Shown here piece by piece: positions 9,294-17,225 of a stretch of DNA of 64,000 nt. How positions within the stretch are numbered: the stretch's first letter is position 1; every line of letters begins with the position of its first letter. The notes beneath the pieces were generated by a model, which was not told the DNA's origin, ran no database searches, and saw nothing but the letters and a program-made list of their open reading frames with translations. The stretch lies in the NCBI RefSeq assembly GCF_001735715.1, contig NZ_CP017259.1, positions 186,001 through 250,000 on the forward strand, given 5' to 3'. This DNA is from Formosa sp. Hel3_A1_48. GTDB taxonomy: Bacteria; Bacteroidota; Bacteroidia; Flavobacteriales; Flavobacteriaceae. The position numbers and the translations under genes were made by a program.

Positions 9294-10784
9294 TTAATTT
9301 TTAATTTGTTTTTCTAATTCTATTTTCCAGTTTTGGTAAGCATCAAGATATGGATTCTTATTTTCGATGGGTTTAAATGTCATCACATGGTCGTTTTTTG
9401 TGATGTTTTGACCGAAGCGATCAAAATCTTTATCGGTCAAACCCGCAGCTCTGGCAGCGCCAATAGCGCCTGTGGTATTGTAAATTTCAATTTCATAACC
9501 AATAAGAGTTGATAAGGTTTTGGCAAAAATCTCAGATCTGAAAAGATTGTCATTACCCGCCCGAATAACCTTAATGGCAGCATTGTCGTTTTTAAGGATT
9601 TCCATTCCATATACAAATGAAAAAGCTATGCCCTCTAGTGCAGCTCTGTAAAGATGGGCTTTAGAATGCTGATTTAAATTGATGTTACAAAATTGAGTGC
9701 CTATATTTTGATTATTTAGCATGCGCTCAGCACCATTTCCGAAAGGTAAAATGACCAAGCCATCAGATCCAATGGGAACTTTAGACGCTTTCCTATTCAT
9801 CGTTTCATAGGATTCTGCAGAACTTTGATTGCGTAACCAGCGGTACATAATCCCAGCTCCGTTGATACATAACAATTTTCCAATTGTTGGCTTTTCAGAT
9901 GAATAATTTACGTGAGCAAAATGATTGATTCGACTCGCTTCAATAGAATTTTTACTGTCAGTCACTGCATATATGACTCCTGACGTACCACCAGTGGCAG
10001 CAACTTCTCCTCTGTTGAATACGTTTAGTGAAAGAGCATTGTTTGGCTGATCACCTGCACGATAGGTAATCGGGATGCCTTCAGCTAATCCTGTTTCTAC
10101 TGCTGCTTGTTTTGAAATGAAAGCTTGAGGTGTAAAATTCTCAACAATATCAGGAACCAATTCGGGGCTAAATTCAAAATAATCAAGTAACCAATTGGCA
10201 ATGGAATCAGATTTATAATCCCAAAAAATACCTTCTGATAAGCCATTTTTGGTGGTTGAAATTTCATTTGTAAGTTTAAATGCAATAAAATCACCGGGTA
10301 ACATGAACTTATGAATTTTTTTATACAACTCAGGTTCGTTGTCTTTAACCCATTTGAGCTTAGAGGCTGTAAAGTTTGCGGGGGAGTTTAAAAGATTGGA
10401 AACACAGCGTTCTTTAGTTAAATCTTCAAAAGCTTGTTTACCAATGTCTACAGCGCGACTGTCGCACCAAATAATTGAATTCCGCAGTGGTTCGCCGTCA
10501 CCATCAACAAGCACCAAACCGTGCATTTGATAAGAAATTCCAACGGCTTGAATGGATGAAGGATCGATTTTTGATTCTTGTAAAATTCGTTTGGTCCCTT
10601 GACACACAAATTTCCACCAATCGTTAGGGTCTTGTTCCGCCCAATCGTTTTGCTCTGAAAGAATAGACATTTCGTGTTGGGGTTCGTGTAGACTCAATAT
10701 ATTTTCACCCGTAGTCGCTTCTACTAAAGCCACTTTAACGGATGAACTTCCCAAATCAAATCCTAGATAATATTTTGTTTGCAT
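9294..10784 (-). CDS. xylB: Xylulokinase
   Basis: A FGGY-family kinase, 496 residues from the chosen start, that phosphorylates D-xylulose to xylulose 5-phosphate for the pentose phosphate pathway. The N-terminal ATP-binding motif LGFDLGSSSVK (Asp10), the substrate loop QMHGLV, SIIWCDSRA and the C-terminal FGGY-like region with AGNDNLFRSEIFAKTLS are visible. A longer reading begins at a TTG at 10808, but this lies inside the -7 promoter box (10806-10813), so the ATG at 10784 must be the start, giving a short leader. It is the first gene of the operon xylB-xylA-symporter-esterase-4177. Confidence 0.95.
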   Translation of the reverse strand: MQTKYYLGFDLGSSSVKVALVEATTGENILSLHEPQHEMSILSEQNDWAEQDPNDWWKFVCQGTKRILQESKIDPSSIQAVGISYQMHGLVLVDGDGEPLRNSIIWCDSRAVDIGKQAFEDLTKERCVSNLLNSPANFTASKLKWVKDNEPELYKKIHKFMLPGDFIAFKLTNEISTTKNGLSEGIFWDYKSDSIANWLLDYFEFSPELVPDIVENFTPQAFISKQAAVETGLAEGIPITYRAGDQPNNALSLNVFNRGEVAATGGTSGVIYAVTDSKNSIEASRINHFAHVNYSSEKPTIGKLLCINGAGIMYRWLRNQSSAESYETMNRKASKVPIGSDGLVILPFGNGAERMLNNQNIGTQFCNINLNQHSKAHLYRAALEGIAFSFVYGMEILKNDNAAIKVIRAGNDNLFRSEIFAKTLSTLIGYEIEIYNTTGAIGAARAAGLTDKDFDRFGQNITKNDHVMTFKPIENKNPYLDAYQNWKIELEKQIKN

Positions 10785-10805
10785 AAATTGGTGCTGTATG
10801 GAATT

Positions 10806-10870
10806 CAAAAATATTTTAAATATAGGTTGGTAAGTGATACATATGAAGCAAACACTAATAGAATTGAAGC
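10806..10870 (-). promoter_or_regulatory. xylB promoter with HTCS-type operator (site D)
   Basis: On the minus strand the -7 box TATTTTTG (10806-10813) fits the Bacteroidota consensus TAnnTTTG perfectly. Exactly 25 nt upstream lies the 32-nt element 10839-10870. Read on the plus strand it begins ACATATGAAGCAAA and ends ATTGAAGC, with TGAAG half-sites 21 nt apart. The same element with the same spacing occurs upstream of four other PUL operons (19551-19615, 31258-31322, 40100-40164, 44499-44563). Binding by the HTCS at 31423 is inferred. Confidence 0.75.
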
Positions 10871-10901
10871 CAAAATAAATTTATAAATCATTAACAAGAA
10901 A

Positions 10902-12092
10902 TTATATAAAATTTAAAGTTTTAAAAGATTTTCCCAATATTTTAGAATGACTGGCATCCAACCATTGATCTAGCAGTGTCGCATAAACAGATCTAAAATC
11001 TACAGCATACTTCAAATCGCCATTATCATCTAGATTGACTAAATCGGGACTGGCGTTGTAAAAGCCGGGTTTTTTGAGATTTTTTCCGATAATAAAGAGG
11101 TTGCTTGCAGCACCGTGGTCTGTTCCTGCAGCAGCATTTTGTTGTACACGTCTTCCAAACTCTGAAAATGTAACAATCAAGGTGTCTTTAAATGAATCTG
11201 AAGCTTCTAGATCTGCTACAAACACATCGATAGCCTGAGCATAAGTCTTGAGGAGCCTGGCTTGTCTGTTGGATTGCCCAGCATGGGTATCAAAGCCCCC
11301 CATAGAAACATAATAAACCTTGGTAGCTAATCCAGAATTGATAAACTCTGCTGTAGTTTTTAATTGTTTTGCAAAGGCATTATTGGGATACGTCTTTACA
11401 CTTTTTGAAGTTTTAGAAGTTTCATATATATACTGGGCAGAAGATTTAGCACTCACCATTGTTTTGTACAAATAGCCTAAATTATGTTCACTTAAATGTG
11501 CCGCTGTTTGCGTCTCTAAAACTTTACCAAAGAATGGAGTTTTGGTATTATTAAACATTTTTTTTGCGTCTCTTGTCGCTATACCGTTCATTGATTCACC
11601 CTTCATTATTAATGACAAAGAATCATCTACCTCAATACCACTGTAGGGCTTTTTACCATATTGGTCGATATATCTGCCCATCCATCCAGTATCCAAATAC
11701 TCTGAAGAACTGCTCGCAGTTTGCCAAATATCTGTAGACCTAAAATGAGATCTGTTTGGATTGGGATAACCTACATTGTTTATGATTGATAAATAGCCTT
11801 CATCATAAAGAGATTTTAACGGGCCCAGATTTTCATTGAACCCCAACTCACCATTGAGATCAATCAATTTATTTTTAGGAATTGAAAGGCTAGGTCTGTA
11901 TTTATAATACAAATCATTTCTGTGTGGAATGATGGTGTTTAAACCATCATTCCCACCTGATAGCTGTATGAGAACTAATTTTTTATAGCCCAGTGTTGCA
12001 GGGTCTAAGCTTTCAAAAGCTTTCATAAAATTCGGAACCAGCATCAAGCTGCTGGCAAGTGAACTTTTGGCTAAAAAATCTCTTCTTTTCAT
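10902..12092 (-). CDS. DUF1501 family exported protein
   Basis: A 396-residue protein of the DUF1501 family, whose fold relates to alkaline phosphatase/sulfatase-like enzymes. The N terminus MKRRDFLAKSSLASSLML resembles a Tat-type signal (twin Arg, then hydrophobic stretch). Conserved family pieces are IQLSGGNDGLNTIIP, MGGFDTHAGQ, FSEFGRRV and NAAAGTDHGAA. It follows the DUF1800 gene by 10 nt; the two families are very often adjacent in Bacteroidota and Planctomycetota. The biochemical role is not established. Its place between GH43 and xylB suggests a link to the locus, but the pair appears to have its own promoter. Confidence 0.88.
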   Translation of the reverse strand: MKRRDFLAKSSLASSLMLVPNFMKAFESLDPATLGYKKLVLIQLSGGNDGLNTIIPHRNDLYYKYRPSLSIPKNKLIDLNGELGFNENLGPLKSLYDEGYLSIINNVGYPNPNRSHFRSTDIWQTASSSSEYLDTGWMGRYIDQYGKKPYSGIEVDDSLSLIMKGESMNGIATRDAKKMFNNTKTPFFGKVLETQTAAHLSEHNLGYLYKTMVSAKSSAQYIYETSKTSKSVKTYPNNAFAKQLKTTAEFINSGLATKVYYVSMGGFDTHAGQSNRQARLLKTYAQAIDVFVADLEASDSFKDTLIVTFSEFGRRVQQNAAAGTDHGAASNLFIIGKNLKKPGFYNASPDLVNLDDNGDLKYAVDFRSVYATLLDQWLDASHSKILGKSFKTLNFI

Positions 12093-12102
12093 AAACTACA
12101 CT

Positions 12103-13488
12103 TTAACACAATTGATATTCTGGAATAGACATCAATTGAATGCAATATTGATAGGCATTTTGATGTTGGTAAATATTTAGCATCTCATCGGTGTCTTGAT
12201 CCAACTTTGGCAGGACCAAAATAGCTTTTAACTCCTCTTTGGAGATATTAGCATAATGCGTTTCAAAATAAGCACGTGCTTGATCTGAAACTTTGAACTG
12301 TTGACTCTTTTGGTTATAAAAATCACTAAAATCGTCTTCAAATTCTCCTTTAGGCATAAGGCTAATGTTGGCATTATTCAAAAGAACTGAGGGAAGTTTC
12401 AACCTGAACATCAATGAATTTGAATCAATCCAATAACGGTCCCCTTTCCACCCTGCAACATTGACAGGATATAAAAGAATTTGTCCCATCATTTTTTGAA
12501 GATAGCTGACTTGACGCTGTTTTTTAAAAACTGAGGGTACGATCTTTTGAATCCCTACCATCAATTCTACAGGGGATTTAATTTTAGCGCCGATGTTATT
12601 TTCATCGTAAAACCAATCAGACATAAAAATATGCCGCATTAGTTTCTCAATATTATAATCTTTATAAAATAAATCCGTGAGCTCATTTAAATGAGAGGCA
12701 TCAATACTCGGATTAACAAAATAGGTGTATATTTTTTTACAAATAAACTCCGCACATTGGCGTTGCTTGAGAATGATATCTATAACCTCATCACCGCCTA
12801 AATTTCCAGAGACCCCTAAAAATGTCTTGGAGTTTTCATCATGTTTGTTGGTTCTTATAATAAAATCGCCATTGGCTTTAAAATTCCAACCAGTAAAAGC
12901 CCTAGCCGCTTCCTTGATGTCATGCTCTGAATAATTCCCCAGACCTAAAGTAAAGAGTTCTAATAACTCGCGTGCAAAGTTCTCGTTGGGTTTGAGCTTT
13001 ACATTGCGGTTGTTGTTGAGGTATTTCAGCATAGATGGTGTTCTTGCAACTGCTTTGACAAAGGCCCCAAAATCACCCAAAGCGTGTTTGCGCAAAGTGT
13101 TATTAAATTGAATTATATGAAATATATGATTGTCTCTACAGACAAATACATTAGCCCAAAAAAGTGTCATTTTCTCTCGAAAAATACAATCGGAGCTAGC
13201 AATTTTTTTCAACCATTCAAAGTTCAATTCCCGTACCTTTCTTTGACTCTTTTGTCTCAACTTTGTAGCCGCTTCCGCACCGTGTATATTTTTATACTTT
13301 TTGTAGGGCGTCTTTAGAAATTGATCAAATTCAGATAAATCGAGTTGAATAGGTTCAATTTTTTTTGAAATATCAAAAATTGAATTGACATTATTTTGCT
13401 TGCTCAAAAATTTGGCCGACTTCAAGTAAGAAGGTGTAATGCCAAATCCGCTGCGCCAATGTAGATGTATAAGATGTCTGTCTTTCAT
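12103..13488 (-). CDS. DUF1800 family protein
   Basis: A 461-residue DUF1800 protein. Diagnostic stretches are HLHWRSGFGITP near the N terminus, MTLFWANVFVCRD, NENFARELLELFTLGLGNYSEHDIKEAARAFTGW and NVAGWKGDRYWID. No clear signal peptide is visible, so its location is uncertain, although many family members are exported with their DUF1501 partner, which lies 10 nt downstream here. Function unknown. A candidate -7 box at 13522-13529 lies 33 nt upstream of the start, with no convincing copy of the PUL operator, suggesting the pair is at least partly independent of the HTCS. Confidence 0.87.
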   Translation of the reverse strand: MKDRHLIHLHWRSGFGITPSYLKSAKFLSKQNNVNSIFDISKKIEPIQLDLSEFDQFLKTPYKKYKNIHGAEAATKLRQKSQRKVRELNFEWLKKIASSDCIFREKMTLFWANVFVCRDNHIFHIIQFNNTLRKHALGDFGAFVKAVARTPSMLKYLNNNRNVKLKPNENFARELLELFTLGLGNYSEHDIKEAARAFTGWNFKANGDFIIRTNKHDENSKTFLGVSGNLGGDEVIDIILKQRQCAEFICKKIYTYFVNPSIDASHLNELTDLFYKDYNIEKLMRHIFMSDWFYDENNIGAKIKSPVELMVGIQKIVPSVFKKQRQVSYLQKMMGQILLYPVNVAGWKGDRYWIDSNSLMFRLKLPSVLLNNANISLMPKGEFEDDFSDFYNQKSQQFKVSDQARAYFETHYANISKEELKAILVLPKLDQDTDEMLNIYQHQNAYQYCIQLMSIPEYQLC

Positions 13489-13521
13489 TAGTTAATAATC
13501 AAAAAAAAGGATAAGTATACT

Positions 13522-13529
13522 CAAACATA
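13522..13529 (-). promoter_or_regulatory. Candidate -7 box for the DUF1800-DUF1501 pair
   Basis: The minus strand reads TATGTTTG, a perfect TAnnTTTG match, 33 nt before the DUF1800 start codon. The position 25 nt further upstream, where the PUL operator would be expected, shows no clear match and runs into the end of the GH43 gene. Confidence 0.4.
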
Positions 13530-13565
13530 AGCTTAAATTATAATAACTAAAAATGTTGATTAAAA

Positions 13566-14597
13566 TTAATACGGATTTAAAGTAATGATGGTACCGTCCT
13601 GGCGGTATTTTAATTCGGCTACCTTTACAGATCTTAAATGCGTAATACCTTTTGATAGGGAAGAATCGTGGTAAAACAAATAGGTTTTTCCCTCGACTTC
13701 ACAAACAGAATGGTGGGAAGTCCACCCCACAACGGGGTTAAGAATTCGGCCTGTATAGATAAACGGCCCATAGGGACTATCTCCAATGGCATAACATATA
13801 AAATGGGTGTCTCCAGTGGAGTATGAAAAATAATATTTCCCATTATGTTTGTGTAACCAAGCGGCTTCAAAAAAGCGGCGGTCATTATCTCCTGAAAGCA
13901 GAAGATCTCCATTTTCGTCAAGAATTTCTAATGCCTTAGGAGTTTCGCCAAATGCCAATAGATCCTCGGACATTTTAGCAACCAATGGCAACAAAGCCGG
14001 TTCGTCGTCTGCTGGAAGGAAAGCGGTAGGACTTTCAGGCTGATCGGCATTAAAAACACCTGTTCTCCAGCGTTGTAATTGACCTCCCCAAAGGCCTCCA
14101 AAATACATATAATAGGCACCGTCATCGTCTTTAAAAACAGCCGGGTCTATAGAAAAACTGCCCTCAATGGCTTTTGGCTCAGCTTTAAAGGGGCCTGTTG
14201 GAGAATCGCTGATAGCTACACCAATTCGAAAAATCCCTTCGTAATCTTTTGCTGGAAAGAAAAGATAAAATTTCCCGTCTTTTTCATTGGCATCGGGGGC
14301 CCACATTTGCTGTTTTGCCCAAGGCACATCATCTACGTGCAAGGCCACACCATTATCAACAGCTTTACTGTCTATATTGTCCATGGAAATAACATGGTAA
14401 TCTTCCATCGCAAAATGACTTCCCAAATCGTCAAAAGCCTCGCCAGCGTCAATGTCATGAGATGGATATATATATATTTTTCCATTGAAATAATGAGCAG
14501 AGGGATCTGCGGTGTATATATGAGTTACCAATGGGGCAGACAGTGCCTTTTTGTTTAATGCTTTAAAATCTATATGGTCTATATTATCTTCAGGCAT
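13566..14597 (-). CDS. Cytoplasmic GH43 glycosidase (beta-xylosidase / arabinofuranosidase)
   Basis: A 343-residue five-bladed beta-propeller glycosidase of family GH43. Catalytic residues fit the family: base Asp31 in TADPSAH, pKa modulator Asp151 in SIDPAVF and acid Glu244 in FFEAAW. WAPD (99-102) is also present. There is no signal peptide, so it acts in the cytoplasm on short oligosaccharides brought in by the GPH symporter encoded 5 nt upstream. Products would be xylose (or arabinose) for XylA/XylB. Likeness to subfamily 1 is suspected but not proven. It ends the operon beta-helix protein, GH10, symporter, GH43. Confidence 0.9.
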   Translation of the reverse strand: MPEDNIDHIDFKALNKKALSAPLVTHIYTADPSAHYFNGKIYIYPSHDIDAGEAFDDLGSHFAMEDYHVISMDNIDSKAVDNGVALHVDDVPWAKQQMWAPDANEKDGKFYLFFPAKDYEGIFRIGVAISDSPTGPFKAEPKAIEGSFSIDPAVFKDDDGAYYMYFGGLWGGQLQRWRTGVFNADQPESPTAFLPADDEPALLPLVAKMSEDLLAFGETPKALEILDENGDLLLSGDNDRRFFEAAWLHKHNGKYYFSYSTGDTHFICYAIGDSPYGPFIYTGRILNPVVGWTSHHSVCEVEGKTYLFYHDSSLSKGITHLRSVKVAELKYRQDGTIITLNPY

Positions 14598-14602
14598 GAT
14601 TA

Positions 14603-16042
14603 TTAATTATTTCGTCTTTGTTTTAAATCAAATTCAATTTGAGATTCCATACTTTTATTTATTTCGTAGAAAAATAAGAGGGCCACACCGATCAAAAATG
14701 GTATGGCAGGATAAACACTAACAAGAAGCTTAGTTCCCAATATAGCTTCTGAAGATTGCCCCAATTCACTGTTGGCAACATAGCCGTAAGATGAAAGAAT
14801 TTGAGTTACCAGCGAACTTCCAATAGTAAGTCCTAGCTTTAGTCCAACCATCATCGCTGAAAACACAATAGCAGTAGCTCTTCGATTGTTTTTCCATTCA
14901 GAAAAATCTGCGACATCAGCAATCATTGCCCACAATAACGGAATGGTAATGCCATAGAAAAAACCGTGCAAAATTTGAGCACCAAAAATAAATGTGATTG
15001 CTGTTGGTTTAAAAAAGTAAAAAACAATGATAAAAAGGGTTGAAATAAATAAAAACCATCCAAAGACATTACGTTTTCCATACTTATCAGCTAAAGGCTT
15101 TGATAAGCCAATACCGATAATCATAAAAATAATACCACCGGCATTAAACAATCCAAATCCAGCGGAGACTGGATCGTTTCCAAAGAAATTAACACCCATA
15201 TTAGATAAAAACTCTAATATTGGGCTAATAAAATGAGTTAAATTTGATGCATCTATAAAATTTTCAAAATAATACACATAGCTCCCTCCTTTCATGGCTA
15301 AAGAGATAAATGTTAAAGTTGTCAGGACCAACATTATCACCCATGGTTTATTTTTAATCAAATCCAATAAATCATCCTTCACTGTAGATTGTTGTTCTTC
15401 GGTAGGAACGACACGCTCTTTTGTCGTGAAAAAAGTAATTAATAACATAATGGTACCAATAACTGCGAGCCAAGTCATCACAATTTCTATCCCAACAGCT
15501 TTATCGCCTTCGCCAGCATAAATTATAATTGGTAGCATGAAAACTTGCACAAAAAATTGAGCAAACATCACCGCCACAAATCGATAAGAAGAAATACTAT
15601 TACGTTCTTTCATATTTCCGGTTATTACTCCGCTCAATGCAGAATATGGAAGGTTACTCGAAGCGTATAATAACAATAATAAGGTGTATGTAATTACAGC
15701 ATAAATCAACTTCCCTTGATAGCTGAAGTCTGGTGTGCTAAATGCTAAAACTGAGATAATTCCAAGCGGAACGGCAGTCCATAATATCCAAGGTCGAAAT
15801 TTGCCCCATTTGGATTTGGTACGATCTGCAATAGCACCCACAATGGGATTAAATCCAAAAGCGGCTACAGTTCCCACAACAAACATTAATGCAGTCGCAT
15901 CGTTTGCTTCAAGTCCATAAATATCGGTGTAAAAGTATGCTAAATAAGTCATTAGGGTTTGAAAGACCAAATTAGCCGCCAAATCACCTAAACTGTAACC
16001 AATCTTTTCGGTTATTGACAATTTTTCTGAAATAGATTTCAT
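14603..16042 (-). CDS. GPH-type (MelB/XynP-like) sugar:cation symporter
   Basis: A 479-residue MFS transporter of the glycoside-pentoside-hexuronide family with about 12 transmembrane helices. Family marks are the N-terminal EKIGYSLGDLAANLVFQ, NPIVGAIADRTKSKWGKFRPWI, NLPYSALSGVITGNMKERNSISSYR and ADVADFSEWKNNRRATAIVFSA. Family members of the XynP/XylP type import xylosides or xylo-oligosaccharides with H+ or Na+. It lies between GH10 (10 nt) and cytoplasmic GH43 (5 nt), which fits import of xylobiose-sized products for intracellular cleavage. Confidence 0.9.
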   Translation of the reverse strand: MKSISEKLSITEKIGYSLGDLAANLVFQTLMTYLAYFYTDIYGLEANDATALMFVVGTVAAFGFNPIVGAIADRTKSKWGKFRPWILWTAVPLGIISVLAFSTPDFSYQGKLIYAVITYTLLLLLYASSNLPYSALSGVITGNMKERNSISSYRFVAVMFAQFFVQVFMLPIIIYAGEGDKAVGIEIVMTWLAVIGTIMLLITFFTTKERVVPTEEQQSTVKDDLLDLIKNKPWVIMLVLTTLTFISLAMKGGSYVYYFENFIDASNLTHFISPILEFLSNMGVNFFGNDPVSAGFGLFNAGGIIFMIIGIGLSKPLADKYGKRNVFGWFLFISTLFIIVFYFFKPTAITFIFGAQILHGFFYGITIPLLWAMIADVADFSEWKNNRRATAIVFSAMMVGLKLGLTIGSSLVTQILSSYGYVANSELGQSSEAILGTKLLVSVYPAIPFLIGVALLFFYEINKSMESQIEFDLKQRRNN

Positions 16043-16052
16043 ATAAATATTT

Positions 16053-17207
16053 TTAGTTTTGTTGATCTGTATTAACCTCTAGGACACTTTTATAGGCTGG
16101 TTTTGGATTATAATTTCTATCAAATAACAATGGGTAATTGGTACGCCCTTTAATCGGCCAATCGTTGAGCCAAGAATGTTTGTCCATTACCCCCCAAAAA
16201 GTAACTCTATTAATTTTATCACTGTGTTTGACAAAAACATTAAAAATTTCCTGATAACGCTTTGCTAATTTTTCTTGGATATTATCCGGCAATCCATTAG
16301 GGTATGGATTCATTTTTGGATCGCCTTCAAACTGTGAGAAATTTTGAGTCACCTCGGCCCCAACCATTTCCCAAGGATTGGGAAGTACAGAGATGTCAAG
16401 TTCTGTAAAAGAGACATAAACACCTGCAGCATGTACATCCAAAATAATTTGCTCTATTTCTTCAATACTTGGAGATTTTAAATCCCAATGGGCTTGTACC
16501 CCAACTCCGTTAATCTTAGTACCATTAGCTTTAAATTTTTTAACCATTTCAAGAACGGCAGCTCTCTTTTTTGGTTTGTAAAGATTGTAATCATTGTAAA
16601 TTAAGTCTACATCTGGATCTACTTTCTCCGTCTTTCTAAAAACCTCCTCAATGTAATTTTTGCCCATATTTTTATAAAAAACAGACGCTCTCAAACTTCC
16701 ATCCTCTTCAAAAGCTTCATTGACTACATCCCAAGCATCAATTTTACCCTTGTAGCGAGACACTAACGTATTGATGTGGTTCTCCACATGTGCTCTGGTC
16801 TCAGCACTGTTTTCAAGATTTTGCATGAAATCTGCAAGCTGATTATGCCAAACCAAAGCATGTCCCACAATGTACATGTTGTTTTTGAGACCCATTTCAA
16901 CATATTTATCTGCTGCTTTAAAATTAAACTTGTTAGGACTGGGTTGAATAAACATCCATTTTAAAGAGTTCTCCGGTGAAATTGTATTGTATTCACTATT
17001 TACAATTGTAGCGGATTTTGGATCTAAACCTAAAATAGTGTTTTCGTTAATGGCCGCTCCTAAATAAAATAAATCTTTAAAATGTGTGCCTAATGACAAC
17101 TTACTGGAAGATTCAGAAACAATTTTACTGGCACAACTGATAAAACAAATAAGACCACAAATAAATGTTAGAAATATTGGTTTTTTTAATTTTTTCATCT
17201 TTTTCAT
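16053..17207 (-). CDS. GH10 endo-1,4-beta-xylanase, lipoprotein
   Basis: A 384-residue family GH10 xylanase with retaining mechanism. The signal peptide ends in a probable lipobox with Cys25 (FISC), so the enzyme is membrane anchored, perhaps in the periplasm or on the surface. Conserved motifs: GAAINE, GHALVWHNQ (115-123), acid/base Glu164 in WDVVNEA, nucleophile Glu269 in FTELDIS, and VTFWGVMDKHSWL near the C terminus. It cuts internal beta-1,4 bonds of xylan. It is second in the operon after the beta-helix protein (18 nt gap) and is followed by the symporter. Confidence 0.95.
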   Translation of the reverse strand: MKKMKKLKKPIFLTFICGLICFISCASKIVSESSSKLSLGTHFKDLFYLGAAINENTILGLDPKSATIVNSEYNTISPENSLKWMFIQPSPNKFNFKAADKYVEMGLKNNMYIVGHALVWHNQLADFMQNLENSAETRAHVENHINTLVSRYKGKIDAWDVVNEAFEEDGSLRASVFYKNMGKNYIEEVFRKTEKVDPDVDLIYNDYNLYKPKKRAAVLEMVKKFKANGTKINGVGVQAHWDLKSPSIEEIEQIILDVHAAGVYVSFTELDISVLPNPWEMVGAEVTQNFSQFEGDPKMNPYPNGLPDNIQEKLAKRYQEIFNVFVKHSDKINRVTFWGVMDKHSWLNDWPIKGRTNYPLLFDRNYNPKPAYKSVLEVNTDQQN

Positions 17208-17225
17208 TTTTAAATATAGTTGTTG

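Noticed and set aside
10785-10808. TTG start at 10808 for xylulokinase
   Set aside because: It lies within the -7 promoter box, and the ATG at 10784 fits the family N terminus.
13552-13583. Weak resemblance to the HTCS-type operator upstream of the DUF1800 gene
   Set aside because: Only scattered matches, the distance to the -7 box is 22 rather than 25 nt, and it overlaps the GH43 stop region.
14079-14558. Long plus-strand reading frame of 159 codons inside the GH43 gene
   Set aside because: It is opposite a well-supported GH43 frame with all catalytic residues and shows no protein-like motif. It is an antisense shadow.
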